NCBI GenBank assembly: GCA_030630935.1
Contig: DAOVMD010000185.1
Span: 1-6,416, forward strand
Length of the DNA stretch: 6,416 nucleotides
Direction: 5' to 3'
Source of the DNA: Candidatus Mcinerneyibacteriota bacterium
GTDB lineage: Bacteria > AUK180 > JAQVHJ01
Below the pieces are notes generated by a model. The model was not told the DNA's origin, did no database searches, and worked only from the letters and a program-made list of their open reading frames with translations. Shown piece by piece: positions 1 through 6,173 of the stretch (position 1 is the first letter of the stretch; each line of letters opens with the position of its first letter). A program made the translations under genes and the position numbers.

Positions 1-50
1 AGACTGGAAGAGACTTGTAATTATTATCTAATTATGATATACATATTGGG

Positions 51-72
51 GAGACGTGCCATGGCACGTCTC
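51..72. repeat. Perfect 22-bp palindrome, possible dispersed intergenic repeat
   Basis: The half-site GAGACGTGCCA is followed directly by its exact reverse complement, giving a 22-bp palindrome with no spacer. Allowing one G·T wobble and one mismatch, the symmetry extends to 48-75, where the right flank reads CTCTAC. It lies about 70 bases past the symporter stop codon in otherwise AT-rich sequence. On neither strand is it followed by a T-run, so it does not look like an ordinary intrinsic terminator. From memory, similar GTAGAGACG…CGTCTCTAC palindromes are scattered through intergenic DNA of cyanobacteria and some other bacteria. Calling this a member of such a dispersed family is inference, since only one copy is visible here. 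Confidence 0.6.
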
Positions 73-100
73 TACGAACTATAAAACGACTACTTCCGCG

Positions 101-132
101 CCCTGCACCCTAGCGAAGTGCGTGGTACAGGG
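101..132. repeat. GC-rich imperfect inverted repeat downstream of the symporter gene
   Basis: The arms CCCTGCACC (101-109) and GGTACAGGG (124-132) are complementary except for one position and enclose a 14-base loop. A competing inner stem pairs GCAC (105-108) with GTGC (118-121), so two alternative folds are possible. The segment is clearly richer in G and C than its surroundings. It starts 12 bases beyond the symporter stop codon in the direction of transcription. It could help end or stabilise the symporter mRNA, but on the minus strand it is followed by CGCGGAAG rather than T residues, so it is not a standard Rho-independent terminator. It may also be part of the same inserted element as the palindrome at 51-72. 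Confidence 0.4.
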
Positions 133-144
133 TCTGTTCTCTGC

Positions 145-1704
145 TCAAGCAACTTTGTTTTTTGAGAATGAGTTTTCAACTAAACTAAATATAATTATTC
201 CTACGAATGAAACAATAAATGCTGGGATAATATCATTCCCTAACTTTGTTACTTCTTTTAATACGGGGAACATATTCCACCAAACTACCAATCCGAATCC
301 TGAAAGTATCCCGAAGATTGCAGCTCGTCGTGTCATCTTTTTCCACCATAACGAGATAAGGATTACGGGTCCAAAAGCTGCACCTAAACCGGACCAAGCA
401 TGGAGAACCGTATCGAAAACACTCCCTGCAGTAAGTGCAAAACCAAAGGCAAATATCCCAATTAATAAAGTGAAAAATCTACTTAATTTTAAAAATTTCT
501 TATCAACTACCTCTTTGCTGTTAGGAGTTCCATCTTTATTGAAAAAGAATTTTTTTATCCACTGCCAGTTGTTTTTGATTCCTTTCTTATAAAGAATCTT
601 TCTAAAAATATCTTCGGTGAGAGCTGAAGTTGTAACGAGAAGTTGTGAATCAGCAGTTGACATCATTGCAGCAATTGCTCCCGAAATCATAATCCCTGCA
701 AGTAAAGGCCAGATTCCCCCTGAAAGAAAAGCTTTTGCACAAACCGGGAGCAGATGTTCTTTCCCGACTAGTGTTTCTCCGAAAATTGTACCGGGAAGAT
801 TAGCAACAGTATCTCGTAAAGCAGCTACTCCAACAACACCTAATAATAATGCTCCGGAATATGCTAAGATTGCCCATGTTATTGCAATAATTCTACCCTT
901 TCCTATATTTTTTGAATCGTCAATTGCCATAAACCTGGTTAGCAAATGCGGTTGTCCCATATATCCCAGTCCCCAGGCGAGACCTGAAATGACAAGTGCA
1001 AATGCTTCCCACCCGGTTTTACCCTGTAAAAAATTTAACAGATTTGGATCCACCTGTTGAATTATATTTGTTGTCGCTAAAAAACCACCAACTTTTATTA
1101 AGCCGATAATAGGAAGTGCAACTAAAGCAAAAAGCATTATAATTGCCTGAAAGAAATCTGTCCAGGCAACTGCAAAGAATCCGCCAAGTATTGTATATAA
1201 AACTATTATTACAGCTCCGATGATCATTCCATATATATGCGGAATCCCAAATGTTGTGTCTAAAACTTTTCCGGCTCCAAGAAATTGTGCTGCAATATAT
1301 AGAGTATAGAAAATCACAATTATAAAAGTTGAAACAATTCTGATTATATGTGAAGTATCCTTAAATCTTGATTCAAAATAATCCGGTATTGTTAGAGAGT
1401 TATATTCACCTGTTTTCTCTCTCAGTTTCTTTGCAACAAATATCCAATAAAAAATTATACCCAAGACACAACCTAAGGCTGTCCAGATAGCGGCATATCC
1501 GAGTAGTAAAGCAGTTCCTGTCAGTCCAATTAAGAGCCATGCACTCTCCCCCGAAGCCCTCTCAGATAATGAAATTACCCACGGACCTAGTTTTTGACCG
1601 CCTAATAAAAAGTCCTTTAAGTTTTTATTCATTCGGGAAGTATATATTCCAACAGCGAGCATAAAAATCAAATAAAGAATGAAACTAATAAGAATTAAAT
1701 TCAT
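145..1704 (-). CDS. putP: Sodium:solute symporter, PutP-like (probable Na+/proline symporter)
   Basis: This encodes a 519-residue inner-membrane transporter of the sodium:solute symporter (SSS) family, which uses the Na+ gradient to import a small solute. The protein is hydrophobic throughout, compatible with the family's usual 13 helices, and E. coli PutP is of similar length (about 502). Recognisable PutP segments are LGGQKLGPWV (34-43), TIPDYFESRF, GGFFAVAWTDFFQA, the WGLGYMGQPH block with W244, Y248 and P252, MSTADSQLL (348-356) with the Na+-site-type S349/T350, and AWSGLGAAFGP. The W/Y/P triad matches residues linked to proline binding in E. coli PutP, so proline is the best guess, but another amino acid is possible. 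At the position of PutP Asp55 this protein has Gly52 followed by Glu53 (ASGESAW), a variant I recall from other SSS members. A Lys-rich cytoplasmic-type loop around residues 370-405 is longer than in E. coli PutP. The ATG is preceded by a strong GAGGAGGGG ribosome binding site. The gene diverges from the receptor gene. Confidence 0.88.
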   Translation of the reverse strand: MNLILISFILYLIFMLAVGIYTSRMNKNLKDFLLGGQKLGPWVISLSERASGESAWLLIGLTGTALLLGYAAIWTALGCVLGIIFYWIFVAKKLREKTGEYNSLTIPDYFESRFKDTSHIIRIVSTFIIVIFYTLYIAAQFLGAGKVLDTTFGIPHIYGMIIGAVIIVLYTILGGFFAVAWTDFFQAIIMLFALVALPIIGLIKVGGFLATTNIIQQVDPNLLNFLQGKTGWEAFALVISGLAWGLGYMGQPHLLTRFMAIDDSKNIGKGRIIAITWAILAYSGALLLGVVGVAALRDTVANLPGTIFGETLVGKEHLLPVCAKAFLSGGIWPLLAGIMISGAIAAMMSTADSQLLVTTSALTEDIFRKILYKKGIKNNWQWIKKFFFNKDGTPNSKEVVDKKFLKLSRFFTLLIGIFAFGFALTAGSVFDTVLHAWSGLGAAFGPVILISLWWKKMTRRAAIFGILSGFGLVVWWNMFPVLKEVTKLGNDIIPAFIVSFVGIIIFSLVENSFSKNKVA

Positions 1705-1707
1705 GGA

Positions 1708-1717
1708 CCCCTCCTCT
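1708..1717 (-). promoter_or_regulatory. Ribosome binding site of the symporter gene
   Basis: Read on the minus strand this is AGAGGAGGGG, a near-consensus Shine-Dalgarno sequence ending 3 bases before the ATG at 1704-1702; its GGAGG core is at a functional distance. It supports the chosen start, which also gives the full first transmembrane helix. Confidence 0.75.
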
Positions 1718-1755
1718 GAATTATTATTGAAACTAAAAAAATAATCCTTTATCTA

Positions 1756-1785
1756 ATTCTATCATAAAATATGTAGAAAAGTCAA
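1756..1785 (-). promoter_or_regulatory. Sigma70-type extended -10 promoter for the symporter gene
   Basis: On the minus strand a -35 box TTGACT (1785-1780) and a -10 box TAGAAT (1761-1756) are separated by 18 bases. A TG dinucleotide stands one base before the -10 (TGaTAGAAT), an extended -10. Transcription would start near 1749, giving a leader of about 45 bases with the ribosome binding site near its end. Each box is one base from consensus. Its -35 box faces that of the receptor promoter, with 23 bases between them. Confidence 0.65.
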
Positions 1786-1813
1786 GTTTTTTTATTTTTC
1801 AAAATATCTTGAC
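1781..1813. promoter_or_regulatory. Inverted repeat spanning the two divergent -35 boxes (candidate shared operator)
   Basis: GTCAAG (1781-1786) and CTTGAC (1808-1813) form an exact 6-bp inverted repeat around a 21-base A/T-tract spacer (T-run followed by ATTTTTC and AAAATAT). Each arm overlaps the -35 element of one of the two divergent promoters. Part of this symmetry is expected simply because two TTGAC boxes face each other; the matching extra base (CTTGAC on both strands) extends it slightly. A dimeric regulator or DNA bending at the A/T tract could couple the two genes, but no regulator gene is present in the window, so this is speculative. Confidence 0.3.
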
Positions 1814-1837
1814 AATTTAATATATTTATGCTATAAT
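1809..1837 (+). promoter_or_regulatory. Consensus-perfect sigma70 extended -10 promoter for the receptor gene
   Basis: The -35 box TTGACA (1809-1814) and the -10 box TATAAT (1832-1837) both match the bacterial sigma70 consensus exactly, with the optimal 17-base spacing. TG at 1829-1830 with one base before the -10 adds the extended -10 element. Transcription is predicted to start near 1844, leaving a leader of about 95 bases before the receptor ATG. The upstream flank is A/T-tract rich and could act as an UP element. This predicts a very strong promoter unless it is repressed. Confidence 0.85.
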
Positions 1838-1874
1838 TATTGTATATTAGTAATATAATAAAAATAAGTTTAAA

Positions 1875-1940
1875 AAGGAGGTGACATATTCGATTTTTTA
1901 CAGGGGTAACCTACTTATAATAAACTTAAGGAGGGTCTAA
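1875..1940 (+). promoter_or_regulatory. Receptor mRNA leader with two Shine-Dalgarno sequences and possible sequestering stem
   Basis: The leader contains AAGGAGGTGA (1875-1884), a full-length match to the 16S rRNA anti-Shine-Dalgarno, but no ATG follows at normal distance. A second Shine-Dalgarno, AAGGAGG (1928-1934), sits 5 bases before the receptor ATG and is the functional one. CCTACTT (1910-1916) can pair with either AAGGAGG copy with one mismatch, so the leader could switch between masked and open states. A GTG at 1881 opens a 19-codon frame whose TAA (1938-1940) overlaps the receptor ATG by one base, but that GTG lies inside the first Shine-Dalgarno and has none of its own. The motifs are plainly visible; the regulatory reading is inference. 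Confidence 0.4.
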
Positions 1941-4534
1941 TGAGAAAAAGTTTTCTCACATTTTTTATTAGTTGTTTGTTAGTTTTAACTTCTGCTGTGG
2001 TTTTTGCAGGAACCTCTGGTGCTATACTCGGCTTTATTACTGCTGATGATGGTTCACCAGTTGCCCAGGCAACAATCAGAGTTGTTGAAAGAGATTTGAA
2101 AGTTGTTTCAAATGAATTTGGAATGTTTTCAATTCCATCTCTCCGACCGGGCGTATATACAGTTGAAATTGTAAAGGCCGGATATGGTTCTGTAACAGTC
2201 GAGAAGGTTTCAATCCAGATCGACTTGACCACACCATTAAATATCACATTGAAACAGACTGATGTTGATATTGATCCGATCATTGTAACTGCTACAAAAA
2301 TTCTCGTTCATAGGGAGCAGACCGGAACCGTTTATAGAGTTGACCACGATGAGATTGTTGAGATGTCATCAAGAGATATCTTCAGAGTTGCACAGGCGAT
2401 GCCTGGTGTAATATCCAATGAAGATGGTCAATTTAAAATTCGAGGTTCAAGGTATGACCAAACTTTATTTATGGTCGACGGTCTTTCAATTATGGATCCA
2501 TTCTGGAAAACTTTTGGTGCAACACCGAATGCAAAAGGTATTATGGGTGAAGTTGCTGTTATCACCGGTGGTTTTGATGCAGAATACGGTGATGCCATTG
2601 GCGGTGTTGTCAACACAGTTTCCAGGAACCCGAACTTCAAAGAACACCAGGGTTCATTTGTTTATAATTCTTCCGATATCCCGAATTACCACGGTGTGTG
2701 GGATGAATCAATTAAATTGGCTGAACAGGAGTTCAACCTTGATATGGACGGTCCGATTTCAAAAGATCTTGGTTATGTATTTGCCGGTCAGGTATTCATA
2801 GCTGATGCATCTACAACCTCGGGCTATAAAAATGAAAACTATGAAGAATTTCATGATTATCATTTTAAACTTTCATATAACCTTAATCCAACTACAAACT
2901 TGATGTTCCACACAAACTATGGTTTTGCTTGGATTAGAGTTAAGGCAGCTTACGAGGCAAGTTTTCCTGGTTGGCCTATTCAATTTCAGTTTAATAGATT
3001 ACACCATTTAATTCTCGATACTTATATTGGGAATGCAACGACTGCTACATTTTCCTATGGTTGGTTCTACTCAGGAATCGATTTTGGTGCACATGATACT
3101 GATGCAGATGGTGATATCCTCTGGAATGAGATTAGGCCATTATTAGAACTTCAGGCTGGTGATTATTATGCTAATCAGAGAACCAGAAGTACAACTCAGG
3201 AATTTAGAATTGATCTTGAGTCAAGTATTTTCAATCGGCATACTATTAAAGTAGGTGCCGGTTTACAGAATGTTTTTGTTGATATGTTCTGGACAGTTTC
3301 ATATGGAATGGCCTGGTGGGGAACCATTGATTATTGGCCTGCATTTTCATATCTCGAAGATTGGGAATCTGAATATAATTATACCAGTGCTTATGCCCAG
3401 GATAAATTTGACTTGATCCAGGATAAATTGACTTTAACTCTTGGTGTGAGATATGAAAATTGGGATTATCTCCCGAAAGAGCCTACCAAAATTTCACCGA
3501 GAGCTGGGCTTTCTTACCAGCTTAATGATTATACCGTAATTAGAACTAACTATTCTCAAATGTATCAAACACCTAATGTCTCTGCGGTATTGGAATATGA
3601 TACAGGCGGTATTCAGGATTACTATGGTGAACAGTCCTGGGGTGCAGATACTATTGTTCCTCAGTCAACTTCAATTATAGAATTTGGTTTACAGCGTCAG
3701 CTTGGGAAGGATTTCCTTCTTGAGATCAATGCTTATGACAAGCAAATGACAAAAATCCATTGTGTTTGGGAAAATCCTGATACTCATAGAGTTGAATATA
3801 CTAATGGTGGTGAAGGCTGGGCACAGGGTGTTGAGTTTACATTAAGAAAATCTTTATCAAAAAACATAAAGGGTTGGATTAACTATTCATGGATGGAGGC
3901 AAAAGGAAAGAATGTTGCCAGAGATTTCTATAATAGTGATGCTGTTTATGATGATCCTTCTTTATATGATAAAGAATTTTATCTTGATTGGGATCAGAGA
4001 CATAATGTAAATATTAACCTGTTCTACAATACAGATAATTTCTTCCTGAATGTAATCTGGAGATGGGGCAGCGGTTATCCATATACACCTCATGATAGTT
4101 TTCATGATTGGGGTTTAGATGGAGAAAATAATGACTGGGGTGCAGATAATTTACCTGGTACAGGGGATGTCGGCGAAGACGATGGAATTCAGCAGGCTAA
4201 TGAACCTTGGGACTATGGTGAGCAAGATGGTGCATATCAGGAAGGTGAACCTTCTTATGCATCGGATATCTTAGCAGTTTATAATACCGAGAGATATCCC
4301 GCTTATGACAGAGTTGATATTGTTATGAAATTAAAAATGAAAAACCTTAAGCTATTCGGAGCAGAATATTGGGTTAGCTTTACTGTCAGAAATATGTTTG
4401 ATCATCACAACCTGAGACAAAGAGGCGGAACCGACCCAGCAGATATCGATCCTTATACCGGTGAACCTTGGACACTGATTCCTACAGGCGGAACAACAAG
4501 AAGAGTTGTAATGGGTATTGAGGCCCGTTGGTAA
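1940..4534 (+). CDS. TonB-dependent outer-membrane receptor with N-terminal carboxypeptidase-regulatory-like domain
   Basis: This encodes an 864-residue outer-membrane receptor of the TonB-dependent family, which takes up large or scarce ligands using energy passed from the inner membrane by TonB-ExbB-ExbD (none of which is encoded here). A signal peptide (1-23, likely cut after VFA) is followed by a carboxypeptidase-regulatory-like beta-sandwich domain (about 26-108, with GxIxG-like and FSIPSLRPGVYTVEI segments). A TonB-box-like DPIIVTATK (112-120) comes next, then a plug domain (about 131-235) with IRGSRYDQTLFMVDG and GGVVNTVSR. The rest is a beta-barrel ending in the aromatic residue W864, as expected for outer-membrane assembly. 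Notable insertions are an EF-hand-like loop DTDADGDILWNE (386-397), a segment with 12 aromatics in 33 residues (449-481), and an acidic segment (about 719-776) with two related 15-residue units. The ATG has a good Shine-Dalgarno 5 bases upstream. The ligand cannot be told from sequence; siderophore, sugar or peptide uptake are all possible, as is an Oar-like role. It is followed by a terminator, so it is probably transcribed alone. Confidence 0.92.
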   Translation: MRKSFLTFFISCLLVLTSAVVFAGTSGAILGFITADDGSPVAQATIRVVERDLKVVSNEFGMFSIPSLRPGVYTVEIVKAGYGSVTVEKVSIQIDLTTPLNITLKQTDVDIDPIIVTATKILVHREQTGTVYRVDHDEIVEMSSRDIFRVAQAMPGVISNEDGQFKIRGSRYDQTLFMVDGLSIMDPFWKTFGATPNAKGIMGEVAVITGGFDAEYGDAIGGVVNTVSRNPNFKEHQGSFVYNSSDIPNYHGVWDESIKLAEQEFNLDMDGPISKDLGYVFAGQVFIADASTTSGYKNENYEEFHDYHFKLSYNLNPTTNLMFHTNYGFAWIRVKAAYEASFPGWPIQFQFNRLHHLILDTYIGNATTATFSYGWFYSGIDFGAHDTDADGDILWNEIRPLLELQAGDYYANQRTRSTTQEFRIDLESSIFNRHTIKVGAGLQNVFVDMFWTVSYGMAWWGTIDYWPAFSYLEDWESEYNYTSAYAQDKFDLIQDKLTLTLGVRYENWDYLPKEPTKISPRAGLSYQLNDYTVIRTNYSQMYQTPNVSAVLEYDTGGIQDYYGEQSWGADTIVPQSTSIIEFGLQRQLGKDFLLEINAYDKQMTKIHCVWENPDTHRVEYTNGGEGWAQGVEFTLRKSLSKNIKGWINYSWMEAKGKNVARDFYNSDAVYDDPSLYDKEFYLDWDQRHNVNINLFYNTDNFFLNVIWRWGSGYPYTPHDSFHDWGLDGENNDWGADNLPGTGDVGEDDGIQQANEPWDYGEQDGAYQEGEPSYASDILAVYNTERYPAYDRVDIVMKLKMKNLKLFGAEYWVSFTVRNMFDHHNLRQRGGTDPADIDPYTGEPWTLIPTGGTTRRVVMGIEARW
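3095..3130 (+). other. EF-hand-like calcium-binding loop within the receptor
   Basis: Residues 386-397 read DTDADGDILWNE, an exact match to the canonical EF-hand loop pattern D-x-D-x-D-G-x-I-x-x-x-E. Asp386, Asp388, Asp390 and Glu397 are placed as calcium ligands, with Gly391 and Ile393 at the structural positions. It lies between barrel strands, in a region likely to face outside the cell. Calcium binding is inferred from the motif; flanking helices of a full EF-hand are not obvious, so a dockerin-like or free calcium loop is more likely. Confidence 0.55.
4175..4264 (+). repeat. Two related 15-residue acidic units in the receptor (DGxxxxxEP motif)
   Basis: Residues 746-760 (EDDGIQQANEPWDYG) and 761-775 (EQDGAYQEGEPSYAS) align without gaps and share E, D, G, Q, E and P at the same positions. 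Both keep the DG-x5-E half of an EF-hand loop. They follow another acidic stretch (about 719-745, including GLDGENNDWGADN). I recall similar 'DG…GEP' strings in extracellular parts of FCB-group proteins. The DNA copies have diverged, so this is an old protein repeat rather than a recent DNA duplication. Confidence 0.5.
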
Positions 4535-4559
4535 AACGCTGATATTATAAATTAGATTC

Positions 4560-4586
4560 TTGGGTACGGGATTTTCCCGTACCCAA
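4560..4586 (+). terminator. Rho-independent terminator after the receptor gene
   Basis: An 11-bp perfect stem pairs 4560-4570 (TTGGGTACGGG) with 4576-4586 (CCCGTACCCAA) around the loop ATTTT. It starts 25 bases after the receptor stop codon. The following sequence is T-rich but interrupted (TCTTTCCTTTCT after a few A residues), so termination may be incomplete. The stem separates the receptor unit from the protease gene. Confidence 0.8.
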
Positions 4587-4676
4587 AATCTTTCCTTTCT
4601 ATTTTAATTTAAATTATTTAACTAAGAATAAATTTTGTAATTTTTTGTTGTTTTAAAACGTACTTCTTTATTGTAA

Positions 4677-4683
4677 AAGGAGA
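4677..4683 (+). promoter_or_regulatory. Ribosome binding site of the HtrA gene
   Basis: AAGGAGA ends 8 bases before the ATG at 4692, a near-ideal Shine-Dalgarno and spacing. It fixes the start in agreement with the signal peptide. The AT-rich stretch between the upstream terminator and this site (4587-4676) shows no promoter that I would call with confidence, so the protease gene has either an unrecognised promoter there or some read-through. Confidence 0.75.
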
Positions 4684-4691
4684 TTTACTCT

Positions 4692-6173
4692 ATGGGAAAA
4701 AAAGGTTTCGGTTATATATGCCTATCATTAATATTTTTACTTTTAAGCGGGATTTTTAGCATAGTAAATGCCTCACCTATGAGGGGATTGGAAGATCATT
4801 GGAAATTACCAAAAGAAGAAAAACGTTTAACTATTGAAGATAGAGAGAAAGCAATTGAAATATTATCAAATATTTCTCTTGTTTTTATTGATGTTGCTGC
4901 TGAAGTAAAACCCGTAGTTGTAAATATTAATACAGATATCTTATTAAAAAGTACTTCTCCAACTACTGAAGATGACTCTCCATCTGATTTCTTTTATAAT
5001 CCAAATCTACCTCGTAAAACAAAAGGATTGGGTTCAGGTTTTATTATAACAGAAGACGGGTATATATTAACTAATTTTCATGTAATAAAGAATGCGAATA
5101 AAATTAAAGTTCGCCTTGAAGATAAAAGGGAGTACGATGCAAAAGTGATAGGGACAGATGAGCAATCTGATATTGCAGTAATAAAAATTGAAGAAAAGAA
5201 CCTTTCATTTGCAAAGTTAGGAGATAGTGATAAGATTAATGTAGGTGAGTGGGTAATTGCAGTTGGAAGTCCTTTTTCATTTGACTTTACAGTTACGGCG
5301 GGAATAATTAGTGCAATCAAGCGTACTGGAGTTTCTTCAGGCAGATATGAAAATTTTATTCAAACTGATGCCGCGATTAATCCCGGTAATAGTGGCGGTC
5401 CGCTTGTTAATTTAAAGGGAGAAGTTATAGGGATTAATACAGCGATAGTATCAAAAAGCGGGGGCTTTGAGGGCTTAGGTTTTGCAATTCCAATTAATTT
5501 TGCAAAGGATATCCTTCCTCAGCTTATCGATTCTGGTGAGATGAAGCATGGAATGATAGGGGTCTCTGTTCAACCTCTCGACCCGGAACTTGCAAAGAAA
5601 TATGGTTTGAAAGAAAATTATGGCGTTATAGTTAATGAAGTTTATCCTGGTTCTCCTGCTTCAGAATCCGGGTTGAAGAAAGGAGATATTATTTTAAAAG
5701 TAAATGATAAAAAAGTTGATTCTCCGACCTCATTAATTTATCTAATTGGTAGTGTGAAAATAAATGAAAAAGTTAATCTGACCATTTTCAGTGATAATAA
5801 AAAATCTACCCTTCAAGTTAAAGTGATTGAACAGGAGCATGAGAATCATTATATATCTACTGATAAAGTCGTGGGATTAGTCTCAGATTCTAAATTAGGA
5901 ATTGATGTTGATGATATAAATGAAAAACTTCGTCTTCAATTTAATATTCCTAAAATGATTAAAGGTGTGGTTGTAATTGAAATTAACAAGGATTCAATTA
6001 CAAAATCAGCTGACCTAAAGAAGGGTGATGTTATTGTTGAGATAAATAGAAGCAAGATTAAAGATGTAAATGACTATGTAAATAAAATAGGTCAAGCAAG
6101 TTTGAAGAATGGAATTTTATTATTAATAAAGAGAGAGGGTGCTTCAAAATACATTGTAATCCAGAGAGAGTAA
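4692..6173 (+). CDS. htrA: HtrA/DegP-family periplasmic serine protease with two PDZ domains
   Basis: This encodes a 493-residue trypsin-like serine protease and chaperone of the HtrA/DegP/DegQ family, exported to the periplasm where it degrades or refolds misfolded envelope proteins. A signal peptide (1-27, likely cut after VNA) precedes the protease domain (about 55-280). The catalytic triad is complete: His130 in TNFHVI, Asp160 in SDIAVIKI and Ser234 in GNSGGPL, with spacing as in E. coli DegP. The GLGFAIP segment (261-267) is typical of the family. PDZ1 runs from about 287 to 384 (with PGSPASESGLKKGDIIL), and PDZ2 from about 403 to the end (with SADLKKGDVIVEINR). The length is close to DegP (474), and the regulatory LA-loop region before GLGSGF seems short. 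The only cysteine is in the signal peptide. The gene ends in tandem stops TAA TAA. It lies 157 bases after the receptor gene, beyond a terminator. Whether it is closer to DegP or DegQ cannot be decided here. Confidence 0.95.
   Translation: MGKKGFGYICLSLIFLLLSGIFSIVNASPMRGLEDHWKLPKEEKRLTIEDREKAIEILSNISLVFIDVAAEVKPVVVNINTDILLKSTSPTTEDDSPSDFFYNPNLPRKTKGLGSGFIITEDGYILTNFHVIKNANKIKVRLEDKREYDAKVIGTDEQSDIAVIKIEEKNLSFAKLGDSDKINVGEWVIAVGSPFSFDFTVTAGIISAIKRTGVSSGRYENFIQTDAAINPGNSGGPLVNLKGEVIGINTAIVSKSGGFEGLGFAIPINFAKDILPQLIDSGEMKHGMIGVSVQPLDPELAKKYGLKENYGVIVNEVYPGSPASESGLKKGDIILKVNDKKVDSPTSLIYLIGSVKINEKVNLTIFSDNKKSTLQVKVIEQEHENHYISTDKVVGLVSDSKLGIDVDDINEKLRLQFNIPKMIKGVVVIEINKDSITKSADLKKGDVIVEINRSKIKDVNDYVNKIGQASLKNGILLLIKREGASKYIVIQRE

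Noticed and set aside
101-132. Hairpin as an intrinsic terminator for the symporter gene
   Set aside because: On the minus strand it is followed by a G/C-rich sequence with no T-run, so I list it only as an inverted repeat.
133-142. Ten-base match TCTGTTCTCT shared with the right end of the window (about 6358-6367)
   Set aside because: Too short and low in complexity to be a repeat or attachment site; the flanks do not match.
56-592. Open frame of 178 codons on the plus strand
   Set aside because: It lies mostly antisense to the symporter gene, has no ribosome binding site, starts within the palindrome, and its translation is low-complexity with no recognisable family.
617-1060. Open frame of 147 codons on the plus strand
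   Set aside because: Entirely antisense to the well-supported symporter gene, with no ribosome binding site and no recognisable domain.
1915-2283. Open frame of 122 codons on the minus strand
   Set aside because: Antisense to the start of the receptor gene and its signal peptide; it looks like a mirror of that coding sequence.
2418-2801. Open frame of 127 codons on the plus strand in another frame of the receptor gene
   Set aside because: The receptor frame here encodes the conserved plug and first barrel strands without interruption, so this alternative frame is a by-product and not evidence of a frameshift.
5078-5320. Open frame of 80 codons on the minus strand
   Set aside because: Antisense to the HtrA protease domain that carries catalytic Asp160; no start signals.
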